Below, in pieces: positions 39,768-48,373 of a stretch of 56,868 nucleotides of DNA; positions within the stretch are counted from its first letter, which is position 1, and every line of letters begins with the position of its first letter. Source of the stretch: Clostridia bacterium (lineage in GTDB: Bacteria; Bacillota; DSM-521; Neomoorellales; SLTJ01); NCBI GenBank assembly GCA_024653205.1, contig JANLFO010000016.1, positions 1 to 56,868 of the forward strand, read 5' to 3'. The position numbers and the translations under genes are program-made. Below the pieces are notes generated by a model, which had not been told where the DNA came from, searched no databases, and saw only the letters and a list, made by a program, of their open reading frames with translations.

Positions 39768-40373
39768 ATGTACGTAAGCGCCTTCAATCCTCAGGCCATG
39801 GCTTTCGCCCAAGGCGGACAGATGGCCTCGGCTCTGCCTCCGGCCCTTACCTGGACTGCCCAGCCGATTGCCACGGCAGGGATGATGCCCCCCGCTTATC
39901 CGGGTATAGGGTACATGCTGCCGGCAAGCAGTGCCTGGGTGCCGGCCATTAGCGCCGGAGCCTTCGGCTTGCCGATGGGTCACGCCATTACGTACAGCTT
40001 CGTGCCGGCCATGGGTACGGGCATCGCCTCGTCGGCCCTCGGCCCCGAGTTCCGCTACCTGCATACCGGGGCAGGGCTGGTAGAGCCGCGGGTAGAGATT
40101 TCGGAGACCAACAGCGACATTGTGGTTACCGCCGAGCTTCCCAACATTAACCCCAGCGACCTTAACCTGACGGTGACCGACGATTCGTTGAGCATTTCCT
40201 GCACCGCGTTTGCCGGCGGTATTCCCACCAGCGTCCACCGTACCATCGCCTTGCCTACTTCGGTAAAGGCCGAGCAGGTCACCGCCAATTACAGCAACGG
40301 GATCCTGGAGTGCCGCCTGCCCAAGTCGGACCTTGCGGCCCGCAGGCGCATTCGGGTAAATCCTATGGGCTAG
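39768..40373 (+). CDS. Hsp20/alpha-crystallin-domain protein with long N-terminal arm
   Basis: A 201-residue protein. Residues 1-100 are low-complexity, rich in Ala, Met, Pro and Gly (AFAQGGQMASALPPAL, ATAGMMPPAYPGIGYM), and residues about 105-195 form an alpha-crystallin domain (EPRVEISETNSDIVVTAELPNINPSDLNLTVTDDSLSISC, NGILECRLPKSD). An IRV motif near the end matches the I-x-V anchor of small heat-shock proteins. The likely role is a holding chaperone or a spore protein like CotP. AGGAGG lies ahead of the ATG. It is followed by a strong terminator and a second related gene. Confidence 0.85.
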   Translation: MYVSAFNPQAMAFAQGGQMASALPPALTWTAQPIATAGMMPPAYPGIGYMLPASSAWVPAISAGAFGLPMGHAITYSFVPAMGTGIASSALGPEFRYLHTGAGLVEPRVEISETNSDIVVTAELPNINPSDLNLTVTDDSLSISCTAFAGGIPTSVHRTIALPTSVKAEQVTANYSNGILECRLPKSDLAARRRIRVNPMG

Positions 40374-40382
40374 AGCTTCCGC

Positions 40383-40422
40383 GGCGGGGCGGCCGCATTG
40401 CCGCCCCGCCGGGGGTTCTTTT
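40383..40422 (+). terminator. intrinsic terminator between the two alpha-crystallin genes
   Basis: GGCGGGGCGG-ccgcattg-CCGCCCCGCC is a perfect 10-bp stem followed by GGGGGTTCTTTT. It should stop most transcripts after the first gene, so the second may be made at a lower level. Confidence 0.8.
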
Positions 40423-40446
40423 GGCCTCCGGTGAAGAGGTGAGAGC

Positions 40447-40860
40447 GTGTACCACATACAGGTAGCGTGGCCCTATTTTTCCACCGCCCTCCCCCCGACG
40501 GAGCTGCCGACGGCTACTCCTGCGGCCCCGGCCCCCCGTGTGGATCTCCTGGAATCCGACCGGGAGGTAGTGGTGATCATGGAGGTTCCCGGCAGCAAGG
40601 CCGACCAACTGGCCGTGGAGGTGCACGATCAGCAGCTGGAGGTCAGCGGAAGCGTAGGCTCCGGCCTGTCCGAGGCCCAGCCCGGTCTGGTTTACCGCTA
40701 CCGGGAGCGGGCCCAAGGGGATTTTCGCCGCCTGCTGAGTCTGCCTGCGCGGGTGGATTCTGCTCTGGCCACGGCCACCCTTCGGGAAGGGCTCTTGATG
40801 GTGCGCCTCCCCAAGGCAGACCGCTCCCCGTCTCAACCCAGGAAGGTGAGCATAGGCTAG
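40447..40860 (+). CDS. Hsp20/alpha-crystallin-domain protein
   Basis: A 137-residue protein with a short Pro/Ala/Thr-rich arm (ALPPTELPTATPAAPAP) and an alpha-crystallin domain: VDLLESDREVVVIMEVPGSKADQLAVEVHDQQLEVSG, RYRERAQGDFRRLLSLPARVDSALATATLREGLLMVRLPKAD. The C-terminal VSI fits the I/V-x-I/V anchor. It is clearly related to the gene before it but shorter. The start is GTG with AGAGGTGAG ahead. No CIRCE operator is seen. Confidence 0.85.
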   Translation: MYHIQVAWPYFSTALPPTELPTATPAAPAPRVDLLESDREVVVIMEVPGSKADQLAVEVHDQQLEVSGSVGSGLSEAQPGLVYRYRERAQGDFRRLLSLPARVDSALATATLREGLLMVRLPKADRSPSQPRKVSIG

Positions 40861-41144
40861 GTCCGGCCCGGGTCTCCGGGTGGACGAATCGTCCGTCCCT
40901 TTCTGCTTCTCCCACCGCAACTGTTTCGGTGTGGTATACGGTTTCGGCAGGGGTTCCGCAGACCCTGTCGAAATGGTTTCTTGGAGTGTGCCGGTATCCG
41001 CCTGGCGGGCCGGGTTACGGAGGCTGCCTTCATCGTTCCCGCCTTTATGTAGCCAAATTTACATTTCTGGTGTAATAAACCTTACCGTTGCTCATCCCAC
41101 GGCGGTTTACAATTATACCAAAAGTGTAAGGCAGCAAGAGATGC
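40861..41144. other. long noncoding regulatory stretch upstream of the bam operon
   Basis: Nearly 480 noncoding bases separate the second alpha-crystallin gene from the AOR-type gene. The first 190 show no gene or clear signal. The AT-rich segment from 41045 to 41130, in an otherwise GC-rich region, holds two operator-like sites, and the sigma-54 promoter follows. Confidence 0.6.
41059..41129. promoter_or_regulatory. two inverted 18-bp sites, likely activator-binding (enhancer) sites
   Basis: Site A, TTACATTTCTGGTGTAAT (41059-41076), and site B, TTACACTTTTGGTATAAT read on the minus strand (41112-41129), agree at 15 of 18 bases. Each has TTACA...TGTAA-like dyad ends. Their centres are 53 bases apart, about five helical turns, and they lie 16-86 bases upstream of the sigma-54 element. 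This is the layout of binding sites for a bacterial enhancer-binding protein. The protein itself is not encoded in the window. Confidence 0.65.
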
Positions 41145-41160
41145 TGGCACGGGTCTTGCA
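41145..41160 (+). promoter_or_regulatory. sigma-54 (RpoN) promoter of the bam operon
   Basis: TGGCACGGGTCTTGCA matches the -24/-12 consensus TGGCACG-N4-TTGC(A/T) at every conserved position. The expected start is near 41171, leaving a leader of about 170 bases before the first gene. Sigma-54 promoters need an ATP-driven activator, which fits the inverted sites just upstream and implies tight substrate control. Confidence 0.82.
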
Positions 41161-41340
41161 AGTTCTTGTTTTTCGGCAGGGTGTTGGCCGGAGGTCTAGC
41201 CGGGTCTTAGGGATTAGGCGGAGGCTTGGAAGTAAGGGGGGTATGACGGCTCTACGCCTGTAAGGAACCGAAAAGCGGTCTAGGCGGTTAAGGCAGAACT
41301 AATCAGCGGACATCGGAGGGAAAGAGAGGAGTGACCGGAA

Positions 41341-43323
41341 GTGAGGTATGCGGAAACCGGATATAACCTGGAAGTGGATCTTTCTACCGGCAAGGTGGAA
41401 AAAGTAGAGACCGACCCCCGCTGGACGGAATTGTTTCTTGGGGGGCTAGGGACCAACGCCCGGCTAATCTGGGATAGAGTTCCGCCGGAGGCAGACGCGT
41501 TTTCCGAGGAGAACATACTGGTTATTAGCGCCGGGCTGCTCGTAGGTACGCCGGTGATCGGGGCGAACCGGGCGATCGTGAGCAGCATCTCTCCAACGAC
41601 CGGACTCTTCGTGTTTTCCATGGCCGGAGGCTTCTTCGGCCCGGAACTCAAGCACGCCGGATACGACAAAATAATCATTAAAGGAAAATCGCCCAAACCA
41701 GTATATCTTTGGATTCATAACGATCACGTCGAGATCCGGGACGCCAGCCACCTGCGGGGCAAAGGCAGCCTGGAAACGATCGAGCTCTTGCGGCAGGAGC
41801 TCAAAGACCCGCGGGCCCAGGGAATAGCCATCGGTCCGGCGGGCGAAAACCGCGTGTACTTCGCCTCCATTGAGACCACGCGGGGCAGTTTCAGCCGCGC
41901 GGGCGTGGGCGCGGTGATGGGGGACAAAGGTCTCAAGGCGGTGATGGTCCGGGGAACCCGAGAGGTCAACGTGCTCCAGCCGCGCGAAGTCTACGAGTTC
42001 AGCAACGAGGTGCTGAGGTTCATACGGCACCGCAAGGAGAACCCGCTCAAGGGCGTGCAGCCCATTCACGAGACCATCGGTGCCCCTCAGGAAATGGTAA
42101 TCGACGACGAAGAGTGGCACTGCAACAACTTCGCCTGGGGACACGCCCGCCAGAGGAGACGTGACTTCTGGAACAAGGAAGTCGAGCAAAGGTGGGCCGA
42201 GATTACCAACCAGGTCAGAAAGCGGCTGATCGGCTGCTACAACTGCCCGCTCTACTGCACCGCTCTTATTTCCGTTCCCGGATACTATCCCTACCACCTC
42301 AAATGCTTCACCAAGCTGACCTACGTGCTGGCGGCCTATGGAGATTTGGACTTCGGCTTCAAGATCAATTCCTATTCCGTGCAGTACGGATTCGACGGGT
42401 ACTCGGCCGCGCAGGTGTGCGCCTTTGCCGTCGAGCTCTACGAGAACGGCATTCTGACCGACAAGGACATGCCGGGTTTCCCCTCCAACAACGAGGAGCG
42501 CTTCTTCTGGCTGCTGGATAAGATCGCCCACCGCGAGGGCATCGGCGATATCCTGGCCGACGGCGTCTACCGGGCGGCCCGGCAGATCGGTCGCGGCGCC
42601 GAAGCCTTCGACCACAACACCATCAAGAAGCTGGAGCAGGTACCGATCAAGCTGGGGATGCTCAACCCGATCTACTTCCTCATGTGGTCCACCAACGAGA
42701 AAGGAAACATCACCCAGGTCGAGGGCCAGGTGCCGCAAGTGCACCTTACCCCGGAGCAGAAGGAAAACTTCATCAAGGACTGGGTCCAGCTTCCCACCAA
42801 GTACGCGGACAAGATAAAGGCCTGGCTCCGGGATTGGCAGCCGCGGGGAGAGCGCTCTTATCCCTTCTGGCCTTCCCTGGATACGGTCTGCGCCCTGGTA
42901 GACTGGCAGGAGGTCATGCACTATCTGGACGACTGCCTGGGGCTCTGTTCCGGCCTGGATGCCTTTGCCTACAAGCCTCCCTACCATGTGCACAATATGC
43001 CCCACCTGTTGAAGATAACCGCCGGTTTGGAGCTGGACGAGGAGTCCTTGTGGGACGCGGCGGTGAGAGTAAGGACCCTGGTACGGGCCATTAACAACAG
43101 CCGCGGGCTGAGAAGGAAAGACGACAAGCCGCCCGAGGACCACTGGAAGCACCGCTTCCCCGAGTACGAGGCCAAGCTCATCGACGCCTTCTACCAGCAC
43201 CGAGGCTGGAATCAGGACGGTATTCCCACCAAGGAGACTCTGGAGCGGCTGCAAATGGGCTTCGTTGCCGAAGAGTTCATCCGCAGGGGCATCCTTACCG
43301 AAGCCGCTGCGGAGGCCAAGTAG
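41341..43323 (+). CDS. bamB: BamB-like tungsten AOR-family subunit (class II benzoyl-CoA reductase type)
   Basis: A 660-residue protein of the aldehyde:ferredoxin oxidoreductase family. The N-terminal pterin domain shows GGLGTNARLIWDRVPPEA and ISPTTGLFVFSMAGGFFGPELKHAGYD. A [4Fe-4S] site is Cys299-x2-Cys302-x3-Cys306 with Cys536 (DDCLGLC) as probable fourth ligand. Cys322, Glu251 and His260 occupy the numbers I recall for the tungsten ligand and active-site residues of Geobacter BamB; this is from memory. The GTG start has AGAGGAG 9 bases ahead. First gene of an eight-gene operon in bam order. The call rests on operon order and size; an AOR acting on another acid or aldehyde is the alternative. 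Confidence 0.82.
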   Translation: MRYAETGYNLEVDLSTGKVEKVETDPRWTELFLGGLGTNARLIWDRVPPEADAFSEENILVISAGLLVGTPVIGANRAIVSSISPTTGLFVFSMAGGFFGPELKHAGYDKIIIKGKSPKPVYLWIHNDHVEIRDASHLRGKGSLETIELLRQELKDPRAQGIAIGPAGENRVYFASIETTRGSFSRAGVGAVMGDKGLKAVMVRGTREVNVLQPREVYEFSNEVLRFIRHRKENPLKGVQPIHETIGAPQEMVIDDEEWHCNNFAWGHARQRRRDFWNKEVEQRWAEITNQVRKRLIGCYNCPLYCTALISVPGYYPYHLKCFTKLTYVLAAYGDLDFGFKINSYSVQYGFDGYSAAQVCAFAVELYENGILTDKDMPGFPSNNEERFFWLLDKIAHREGIGDILADGVYRAARQIGRGAEAFDHNTIKKLEQVPIKLGMLNPIYFLMWSTNEKGNITQVEGQVPQVHLTPEQKENFIKDWVQLPTKYADKIKAWLRDWQPRGERSYPFWPSLDTVCALVDWQEVMHYLDDCLGLCSGLDAFAYKPPYHVHNMPHLLKITAGLELDEESLWDAAVRVRTLVRAINNSRGLRRKDDKPPEDHWKHRFPEYEAKLIDAFYQHRGWNQDGIPTKETLERLQMGFVAEEFIRRGILTEAAAEAK

Positions 43324-43358
43324 ACACTCGGGAATAACCGGCTATGGAGGATTGAGCC

Positions 43359-43907
43359 ATGAGTGGAGAGCAAATCAAGAAGAAAAAAGTCAAGGTCATA
43401 AAGATCGACCCGAGCAAGTGCACGGGCTGTCGCTCCTGCGAGTTGATTTGCAGCGCCTCCCACGCTACGCCCAAGTACGGGAGCACCAACCCGGCCAAGG
43501 CGCGCATTCGCGTGATGTTCAAGCCGCTTGAAAACATATATCTTCCGGTTATGGCCGGCGAGTACACCCCGGCCGAGTGCCCGGGCCGCTATTCTATCAT
43601 CATTGACGGCCAGGAGTACGGCGAGTGCGCGTTCTGTCGGGCTTCCTGTCCTTCGAGGGACCTCTTCAAAGAACCCGATTCCGGCTTACCTCTGAAGTGT
43701 GACCTGTGCGAGAGCGACCCCACTCTGGAAAAGCCCCTGTGCGTCCAGTGGTGCTATCACGAGGCCTTGACCTACGAAGAGAGGGAAGAAGAGGTAACCG
43801 AGGAAGTGAAGCTGGACCAGATGGAGGTTGCTCTGGAGTCGCTGGTAGACAGGTACGGTCTGGAGAAGATAGTGGAAGGCATTGCCCGCATGGCCTCTAA
43901 GGGCTAA
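43359..43907 (+). CDS. bamC: BamC-like polyferredoxin subunit
   Basis: A 182-residue Fe-S protein that would pass electrons to the AOR-type subunit. It holds exactly 12 cysteines: Cys21, 24, 27, 31 (CTGCRSCELIC), 74, 90, 93, 97 (CAFCRASC), 114, 117 (CDLC), 128 and 132 (CVQWC), enough for three [4Fe-4S] clusters. The C-terminal 45 residues are acidic and helical. In class II benzoyl-CoA reductase BamB and BamC form the catalytic unit. The start is ATG with GGAGG upstream, 36 bases after the first gene. Confidence 0.82.
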   Translation: MSGEQIKKKKVKVIKIDPSKCTGCRSCELICSASHATPKYGSTNPAKARIRVMFKPLENIYLPVMAGEYTPAECPGRYSIIIDGQEYGECAFCRASCPSRDLFKEPDSGLPLKCDLCESDPTLEKPLCVQWCYHEALTYEEREEEVTEEVKLDQMEVALESLVDRYGLEKIVEGIARMASKG

Positions 43908-43933
43908 ACCTTAACCGAAAGAGGAGAAGTCCT

Positions 43934-45085
43934 ATGGAAACCGTAGCCCCTTTCAAAGAGGCAATACAGGAGATAAAGGAAAGCGGCGGCGACGTTGTCA
44001 AGTACTGCTACGAGTGCGGTAAGTGCGACACCATTTGTCCGTGGAACAAGGTCACGAATTTCAGCGTGCGGCGGCTAATGCGAGAATCCAACTTTGGCCT
44101 GGCGGAAATCGAGCGGGAAGAGATTTGGCGCTGCACCACCTGCGCGCGCTGTACGTTGCGGTGTCCGCGAGGGGTAAAGCAGCCGGACGCCATGGTGGCC
44201 CTGCGGCGGATCGCAACCAAGTACGGCGTTTACCCTGCTCCGGTGTACCCCGTCCGGACGGCCATGGCCGGCCTCACGGCGGAAGGGAACCCCTTCGGCG
44301 AGGAACGGGCAAAGAGGACGCAGTGGACCGACGGGCTTCCGGTCAAAGCCTTCAGCGAGGGAACCGAGGTCCTGTACTTCCCCGGGTGTTATCCCAGTTA
44401 CGATCCCCGGCTGAAGAAGGTGGCTCGGGCCACGGCCACCATTCTCAGCAAGGCCGGGGTGGACTACGGCATCCTGGGCACCAAGGAAAACTGCTGCGGG
44501 GAGAGCATCCGGCGGACGGGTAACGAAGAACTCTTCAAACGCCTGGCCAAGGAGAACATCAAGACCTTCATCGACAACGGGGTGAAGAAGATCGTCGTTT
44601 CCTCGCCGCATTGCTTCCACACTTTCAAGAACGAATACCCGCAGTTCAGCGTGAACTTCGAGGTAATGCACGTTTCCCAGCTCCTTTGGGAGCTAATCAG
44701 GGACGGAAAGCTCCAGATCACCAAGGGGTATCCGAAGCGGGTAACGTATCATGACCCCTGCTATCTGGGCCGGCACAACGGCGTATTCGACGAGCCTCGA
44801 GAGGTTCTCAAACGCATACCGGGTCTGGAACTGGTAGAGATGCCCGAGTCCGGGAAGAACAGCCTCTGCTGCGGTATGGGCGGGGGCCGGATATGGATGG
44901 AGACTCCCAAGAACGAGCGGTTTTCCAACCTGCGACTGGAGCAGGCCCGGGAGGTAGGGGCAGAGGTGCTGATCACCTGTTGTCCCTACTGCATCACCAG
45001 CTTTGAGGACAGCCGGCTCATCCTTGAGTACACCGACGTGCTGGAAGTCAAGGACCTCACCGAGGTGCTGGCGGAGGTTATCTAG
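43934..45085 (+). CDS. bamD: BamD-like HdrD-family Fe-S protein
   Basis: A 383-residue soluble protein. The N-terminus carries two [4Fe-4S] motifs (Cys25-x2-28-x2-31-x3-35 and Cys67-x2-70-x2-73-x3-77). Two CCG domains follow, YFPGCYPSYDPRL...ENCCGESIRRTGN and HDPCYLGRHNGVF...NSLCCGMGGGRIW...VLITCCPYCITSF, as in heterodisulfide reductase HdrD/HdrB. In the Bam complex this subunit is thought to link the HdrA-like flavoprotein to the catalytic unit. The start is ATG with AGAGGAG upstream. A 156-base GC-rich gap separates it from the next gene. Confidence 0.83.
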   Translation: METVAPFKEAIQEIKESGGDVVKYCYECGKCDTICPWNKVTNFSVRRLMRESNFGLAEIEREEIWRCTTCARCTLRCPRGVKQPDAMVALRRIATKYGVYPAPVYPVRTAMAGLTAEGNPFGEERAKRTQWTDGLPVKAFSEGTEVLYFPGCYPSYDPRLKKVARATATILSKAGVDYGILGTKENCCGESIRRTGNEELFKRLAKENIKTFIDNGVKKIVVSSPHCFHTFKNEYPQFSVNFEVMHVSQLLWELIRDGKLQITKGYPKRVTYHDPCYLGRHNGVFDEPREVLKRIPGLELVEMPESGKNSLCCGMGGGRIWMETPKNERFSNLRLEQAREVGAEVLITCCPYCITSFEDSRLILEYTDVLEVKDLTEVLAEVI

Positions 45086-45241
45086 GGGGGCCGACGGGGC
45101 GGGCGCCCCTCGCCCACCGGGTTCGGTACCGTCCGGGCGGCGCTCCCCCGGGCGGCCTGACGGCCCTCGCCGCCCCGGGGAGATACCGGACGAAGGCTCC
45201 GGGCCAATAAAGTACGAAAGTACGATCGAGGTGGAGAGCAA

Positions 45242-48200
45242 ATGGAGAGGGCAGCAATTGTGGATCTCCTTAAATACCGCAACTTTGGGGACGTAATGGT
45301 GGTCGGAGGGGGAATAAGCGGTATCCAGGCCGCCCTCGATCTCGCCTCGGCGGGGTTCAGGGTGTATCTGGTAGAAAAGTCGCCCTCCATTGGCGGCCAC
45401 ATGGCTCAGCTGGACAAAACCTTTCCTACCAACGATTGCTCCATGTGCATCGAGTCGCCCAAGTTTATCGAGTGCCACCGCCACCCGAACATCGAGATCA
45501 TTACCTACGCCGAAGTGGATGCGGTGGAGGGCGAGCCGGGGAACTTCAAGGTCACGGTAACCAAGAAGCCGAGATACGTTGCCGAGAGCAAGTGTACCGG
45601 GTGTACCACCTGCCGGGAATACTGCCCGCTGCTGGTTCCCGATCCCTTCAACCAGAAGCTATCCAATAACAAGGCCATCCACATCCACTTCGCCCAGGCC
45701 ATTCCCCTGGTTTCCTACGTGAACGAGAACTGCCTCTTCCTGCGCGAGGGGAAGTGCCGGATATGCGAGGGGGTCTGCAAGAACGACGCCATCAACTTTG
45801 CGCAGACCCCGGAGAAGACGGAAATAAGGGTGGGCGCGATCGTTCTGGCGCCCGGTTACGAACCCTTTGATCCGGCCGTGCTTGACGAGTTCAATTACGG
45901 CAAGCTGGCCAACATGGTAACCAGCCTCGACTACGAGCGGATCCTGTGCGCCACCGGGCCTTATGAAGGGATAATCAGGCGGCCGTCGGACCTCAAAGAG
46001 CCGCACCGGATCGCCTGGATCCAATGCGTGGGTTCCCGGCAGGTCATCGAGGGCGCCAACAGCTACTGCTCGGCGGTATGCTGCACCTACACCCAGAAGC
46101 AGGTAATCCTGACCAAGGACCACGTGGCCGATATAGAGTGCACGGTATTCCATAACGACATCCGGTCCTACGGCAAGGATTTCGAGCGCTTCTACCAGCG
46201 GGCGGCCAATCTGCCGGGGGTGCGCTTCATCCGAAGCTACGTAACCGTGGTGGGGGAAGTGCCGGAAACCAAGAACATCGTTATCCGCTACTCCACGCCC
46301 GCGGACGGAGTGAAGGAAGAAGAGTTCGACCTGGTGGTGCTCTCCGTCGGACTGGCCCCGCCTGCCGACGCCAGGGAGCTGGCCCGGAAATTGGGGATCG
46401 AACTCAGCCCGCACGGCTTCTGTCAAAACAATCCATTCAACCCGATCGAGACCAATCGGCCGGGCATCTTCGTAAGTGGAGCCTTCATGGGACCGGTGGA
46501 TATTCCCGAGTCGGTAATGACGGCCAGCGGAGCGGCCTCGATGTGCGGAGAGCTTCTGTCTTACCGTCGGGGCAAGCTGGCCAGAGAAAGGGTATACCCG
46601 CCGGAAAGGGATGTGGCCGGGGAAGAGCCCCGAGTCGGCGTTTTCATCTGTCATTGCGGTGCGAACATCGGCGGAGTGGTCAATGTTCCCTCGGTGGTGG
46701 AATACGCCCGGACGCTGCCCTATGTGGTCCACGCCCAGGATCAGCTCTTCTCCTGTTCGGCGGACTCCGCGCAGCAGATAGCCAACACCATCCGGGAGAA
46801 GGGGATAAACCGCGTGGTAGTGGCGGCCTGCACTCCCAGAACCCACGAGCCGCTGTTCCGGGATACCCTCCGCGAGGCGGGCATCAACCCCTACTACTTC
46901 GAGATGGCGAACATCCGGGAGCACTGCTCCTGGGTTCACTCCCGGGAAAAGGAAGAGGCTACGCGCAAGGCTAAGGACGCGGTCCGGGTCGCGGTGGCCA
47001 AGGCGCTGCGCCTGCAGCCGTTGCAGGAGTTCAACCTCCCCGTCAACAAGAACGCCCTGGTGGTGGGCGGCGGCGTGGCCGGCATGAACTGCGCCCTCAG
47101 TATCGCCAGCCAGGGACACGACGTTTACCTGATAGAGAAGGAAAAAGAACTCGGCGGTACGGCCAGGCGGATCTTCTACACCCTTGAGGGTCAGGACGTT
47201 CAGGCCTATCTCCGGGAACTCATCCAGAGGGTGTACCAGCATCCCCGGATCCACGTCTACACCAATGCTTACCTGCTCGACAGCACCGGGTACGTAGGAA
47301 GCTTCGTGACCAGGGTGGCCTCGGGAGAGAAGGTTATCGAAATAAGGCACGGAGCGACGGTAGTGGCAACCGGAGCGGAGGAGTACCGGCCCACGGAATA
47401 CCTGTACGGCCAGGACGAGCGGGTACTCACCCAGCTGGATCTGGAGGAAAAGATCGTGCGTGCCCCGGAAAGCCTGGCCGGGTGCGAAACCGTGGTCATG
47501 ATCCAGTGCGTGGGAAGCCGGCAGGAAGACCGCAACTACTGCTCCCGCGTATGCTGCAGCCAGGCGGTCAAGAACGCCCTGAAGCTGAAAGAGATCAATC
47601 CTAACCTGGACGTGTACGTCCTCTTCCGGGACATGAGAACCTACGGCCTGAAAGAGGATTACTACCGCGAGGCGGCGGATAAGGGCGTGCGGTTCCTCCG
47701 TTACGAAGAGACCGACAAGCCGCAGGTGGAGCCGGCGGTGGAAGAGGGCCGGGAGGTACTCAGGGTGACGGTAACCGACCAGGTTCTGGGCAAGAGGATC
47801 GCCATCGACGCGGACCTCCTGATCCTGTCCGCAGCCGTGGTTCCCTCCCCGCAAACCAAGGAACTATCGCAGCTCTTCAAGGTGCCGGTAAACCCGGACG
47901 GCTTTTTCCAGGAGGCGCACGTGAAGTTGCGGCCCGTGGACTTCGGGGCCGAAGGCGTATACCTCTGCGGCACGGCCCACTATCCCAAGCACCTTCAGGA
48001 AGCGGTGGGGCAGGCTTACGGAGCGGCCGGCCGGGTCCTCACCCTGCTGTCGCACGACACGGTGGTGGCCTCGGGTTCGGTGTGCGAGGTAGATGAGGAC
48101 AGGTGCGTGGCCTGCGGAGCGTGCATCTCGGTCTGCGCTTACGGGGCCATCGAGTTCCGGCAAACGCCGCAAGGGAAGAAGGCCACGGTTAATCCGGTGC

Positions 48201-48373
48201 TGTGCAAGGGCGACGGTCTCTGCAACACCAAGTGCCCGACCGGGGCCATCTCGCTAAAGCACTTCACCAACGAGCAAATCCTGAGCCAGATCGACGCGGC
48301 GGCTGGATCGGAAGCGTGGATGCTTACCGAGCAAGGAGGCGTGGGCGACTATGGAAAGAGGGTCGCAGTTTAG
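45242..48373 (+). CDS. bamE: BamE-like large HdrA-family flavoprotein
   Basis: A 1043-residue protein that looks like two HdrA-type modules in line. Module one has a FAD site at residues 22-27 (VVGGGISG), the HdrA cysteine motif (DCSMCIESPKFIECHRHPNIEII) and a ferredoxin part (CTGCTTCREYC; CRICEGVC). Module two has the HdrA N-terminal block (GVFICHCGANIGGVVNVPSVVEYARTLP; CTPRTHEPLF), a second FAD site at 609-614 (VGGGVAG) and a C-terminal two-cluster ferredoxin (Cys955, 958, 961, 965 and CKGDGLCNTKC). HdrA flavins carry out electron bifurcation, which fits driving a very low-potential reduction. It overlaps the next gene by 23 bases. Confidence 0.85.
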   Translation: MERAAIVDLLKYRNFGDVMVVGGGISGIQAALDLASAGFRVYLVEKSPSIGGHMAQLDKTFPTNDCSMCIESPKFIECHRHPNIEIITYAEVDAVEGEPGNFKVTVTKKPRYVAESKCTGCTTCREYCPLLVPDPFNQKLSNNKAIHIHFAQAIPLVSYVNENCLFLREGKCRICEGVCKNDAINFAQTPEKTEIRVGAIVLAPGYEPFDPAVLDEFNYGKLANMVTSLDYERILCATGPYEGIIRRPSDLKEPHRIAWIQCVGSRQVIEGANSYCSAVCCTYTQKQVILTKDHVADIECTVFHNDIRSYGKDFERFYQRAANLPGVRFIRSYVTVVGEVPETKNIVIRYSTPADGVKEEEFDLVVLSVGLAPPADARELARKLGIELSPHGFCQNNPFNPIETNRPGIFVSGAFMGPVDIPESVMTASGAASMCGELLSYRRGKLARERVYPPERDVAGEEPRVGVFICHCGANIGGVVNVPSVVEYARTLPYVVHAQDQLFSCSADSAQQIANTIREKGINRVVVAACTPRTHEPLFRDTLREAGINPYYFEMANIREHCSWVHSREKEEATRKAKDAVRVAVAKALRLQPLQEFNLPVNKNALVVGGGVAGMNCALSIASQGHDVYLIEKEKELGGTARRIFYTLEGQDVQAYLRELIQRVYQHPRIHVYTNAYLLDSTGYVGSFVTRVASGEKVIEIRHGATVVATGAEEYRPTEYLYGQDERVLTQLDLEEKIVRAPESLAGCETVVMIQCVGSRQEDRNYCSRVCCSQAVKNALKLKEINPNLDVYVLFRDMRTYGLKEDYYREAADKGVRFLRYEETDKPQVEPAVEEGREVLRVTVTDQVLGKRIAIDADLLILSAAVVPSPQTKELSQLFKVPVNPDGFFQEAHVKLRPVDFGAEGVYLCGTAHYPKHLQEAVGQAYGAAGRVLTLLSHDTVVASGSVCEVDEDRCVACGACISVCAYGAIEFRQTPQGKKATVNPVLCKGDGLCNTKCPTGAISLKHFTNEQILSQIDAAAGSEAWMLTEQGGVGDYGKRVAV

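Noticed and set aside
41464-43254. Long reverse-strand open frame (596 codons) opposite the AOR-type gene
   Set aside because: It is the mirror of a GC-rich coding frame; the forward protein has clear AOR motifs and the reverse product matches nothing.
45659-47854. Long reverse-strand open frame (731 codons) opposite the HdrA-like gene
   Set aside because: Same reason: the forward frame has two FAD sites and many Fe-S motifs.
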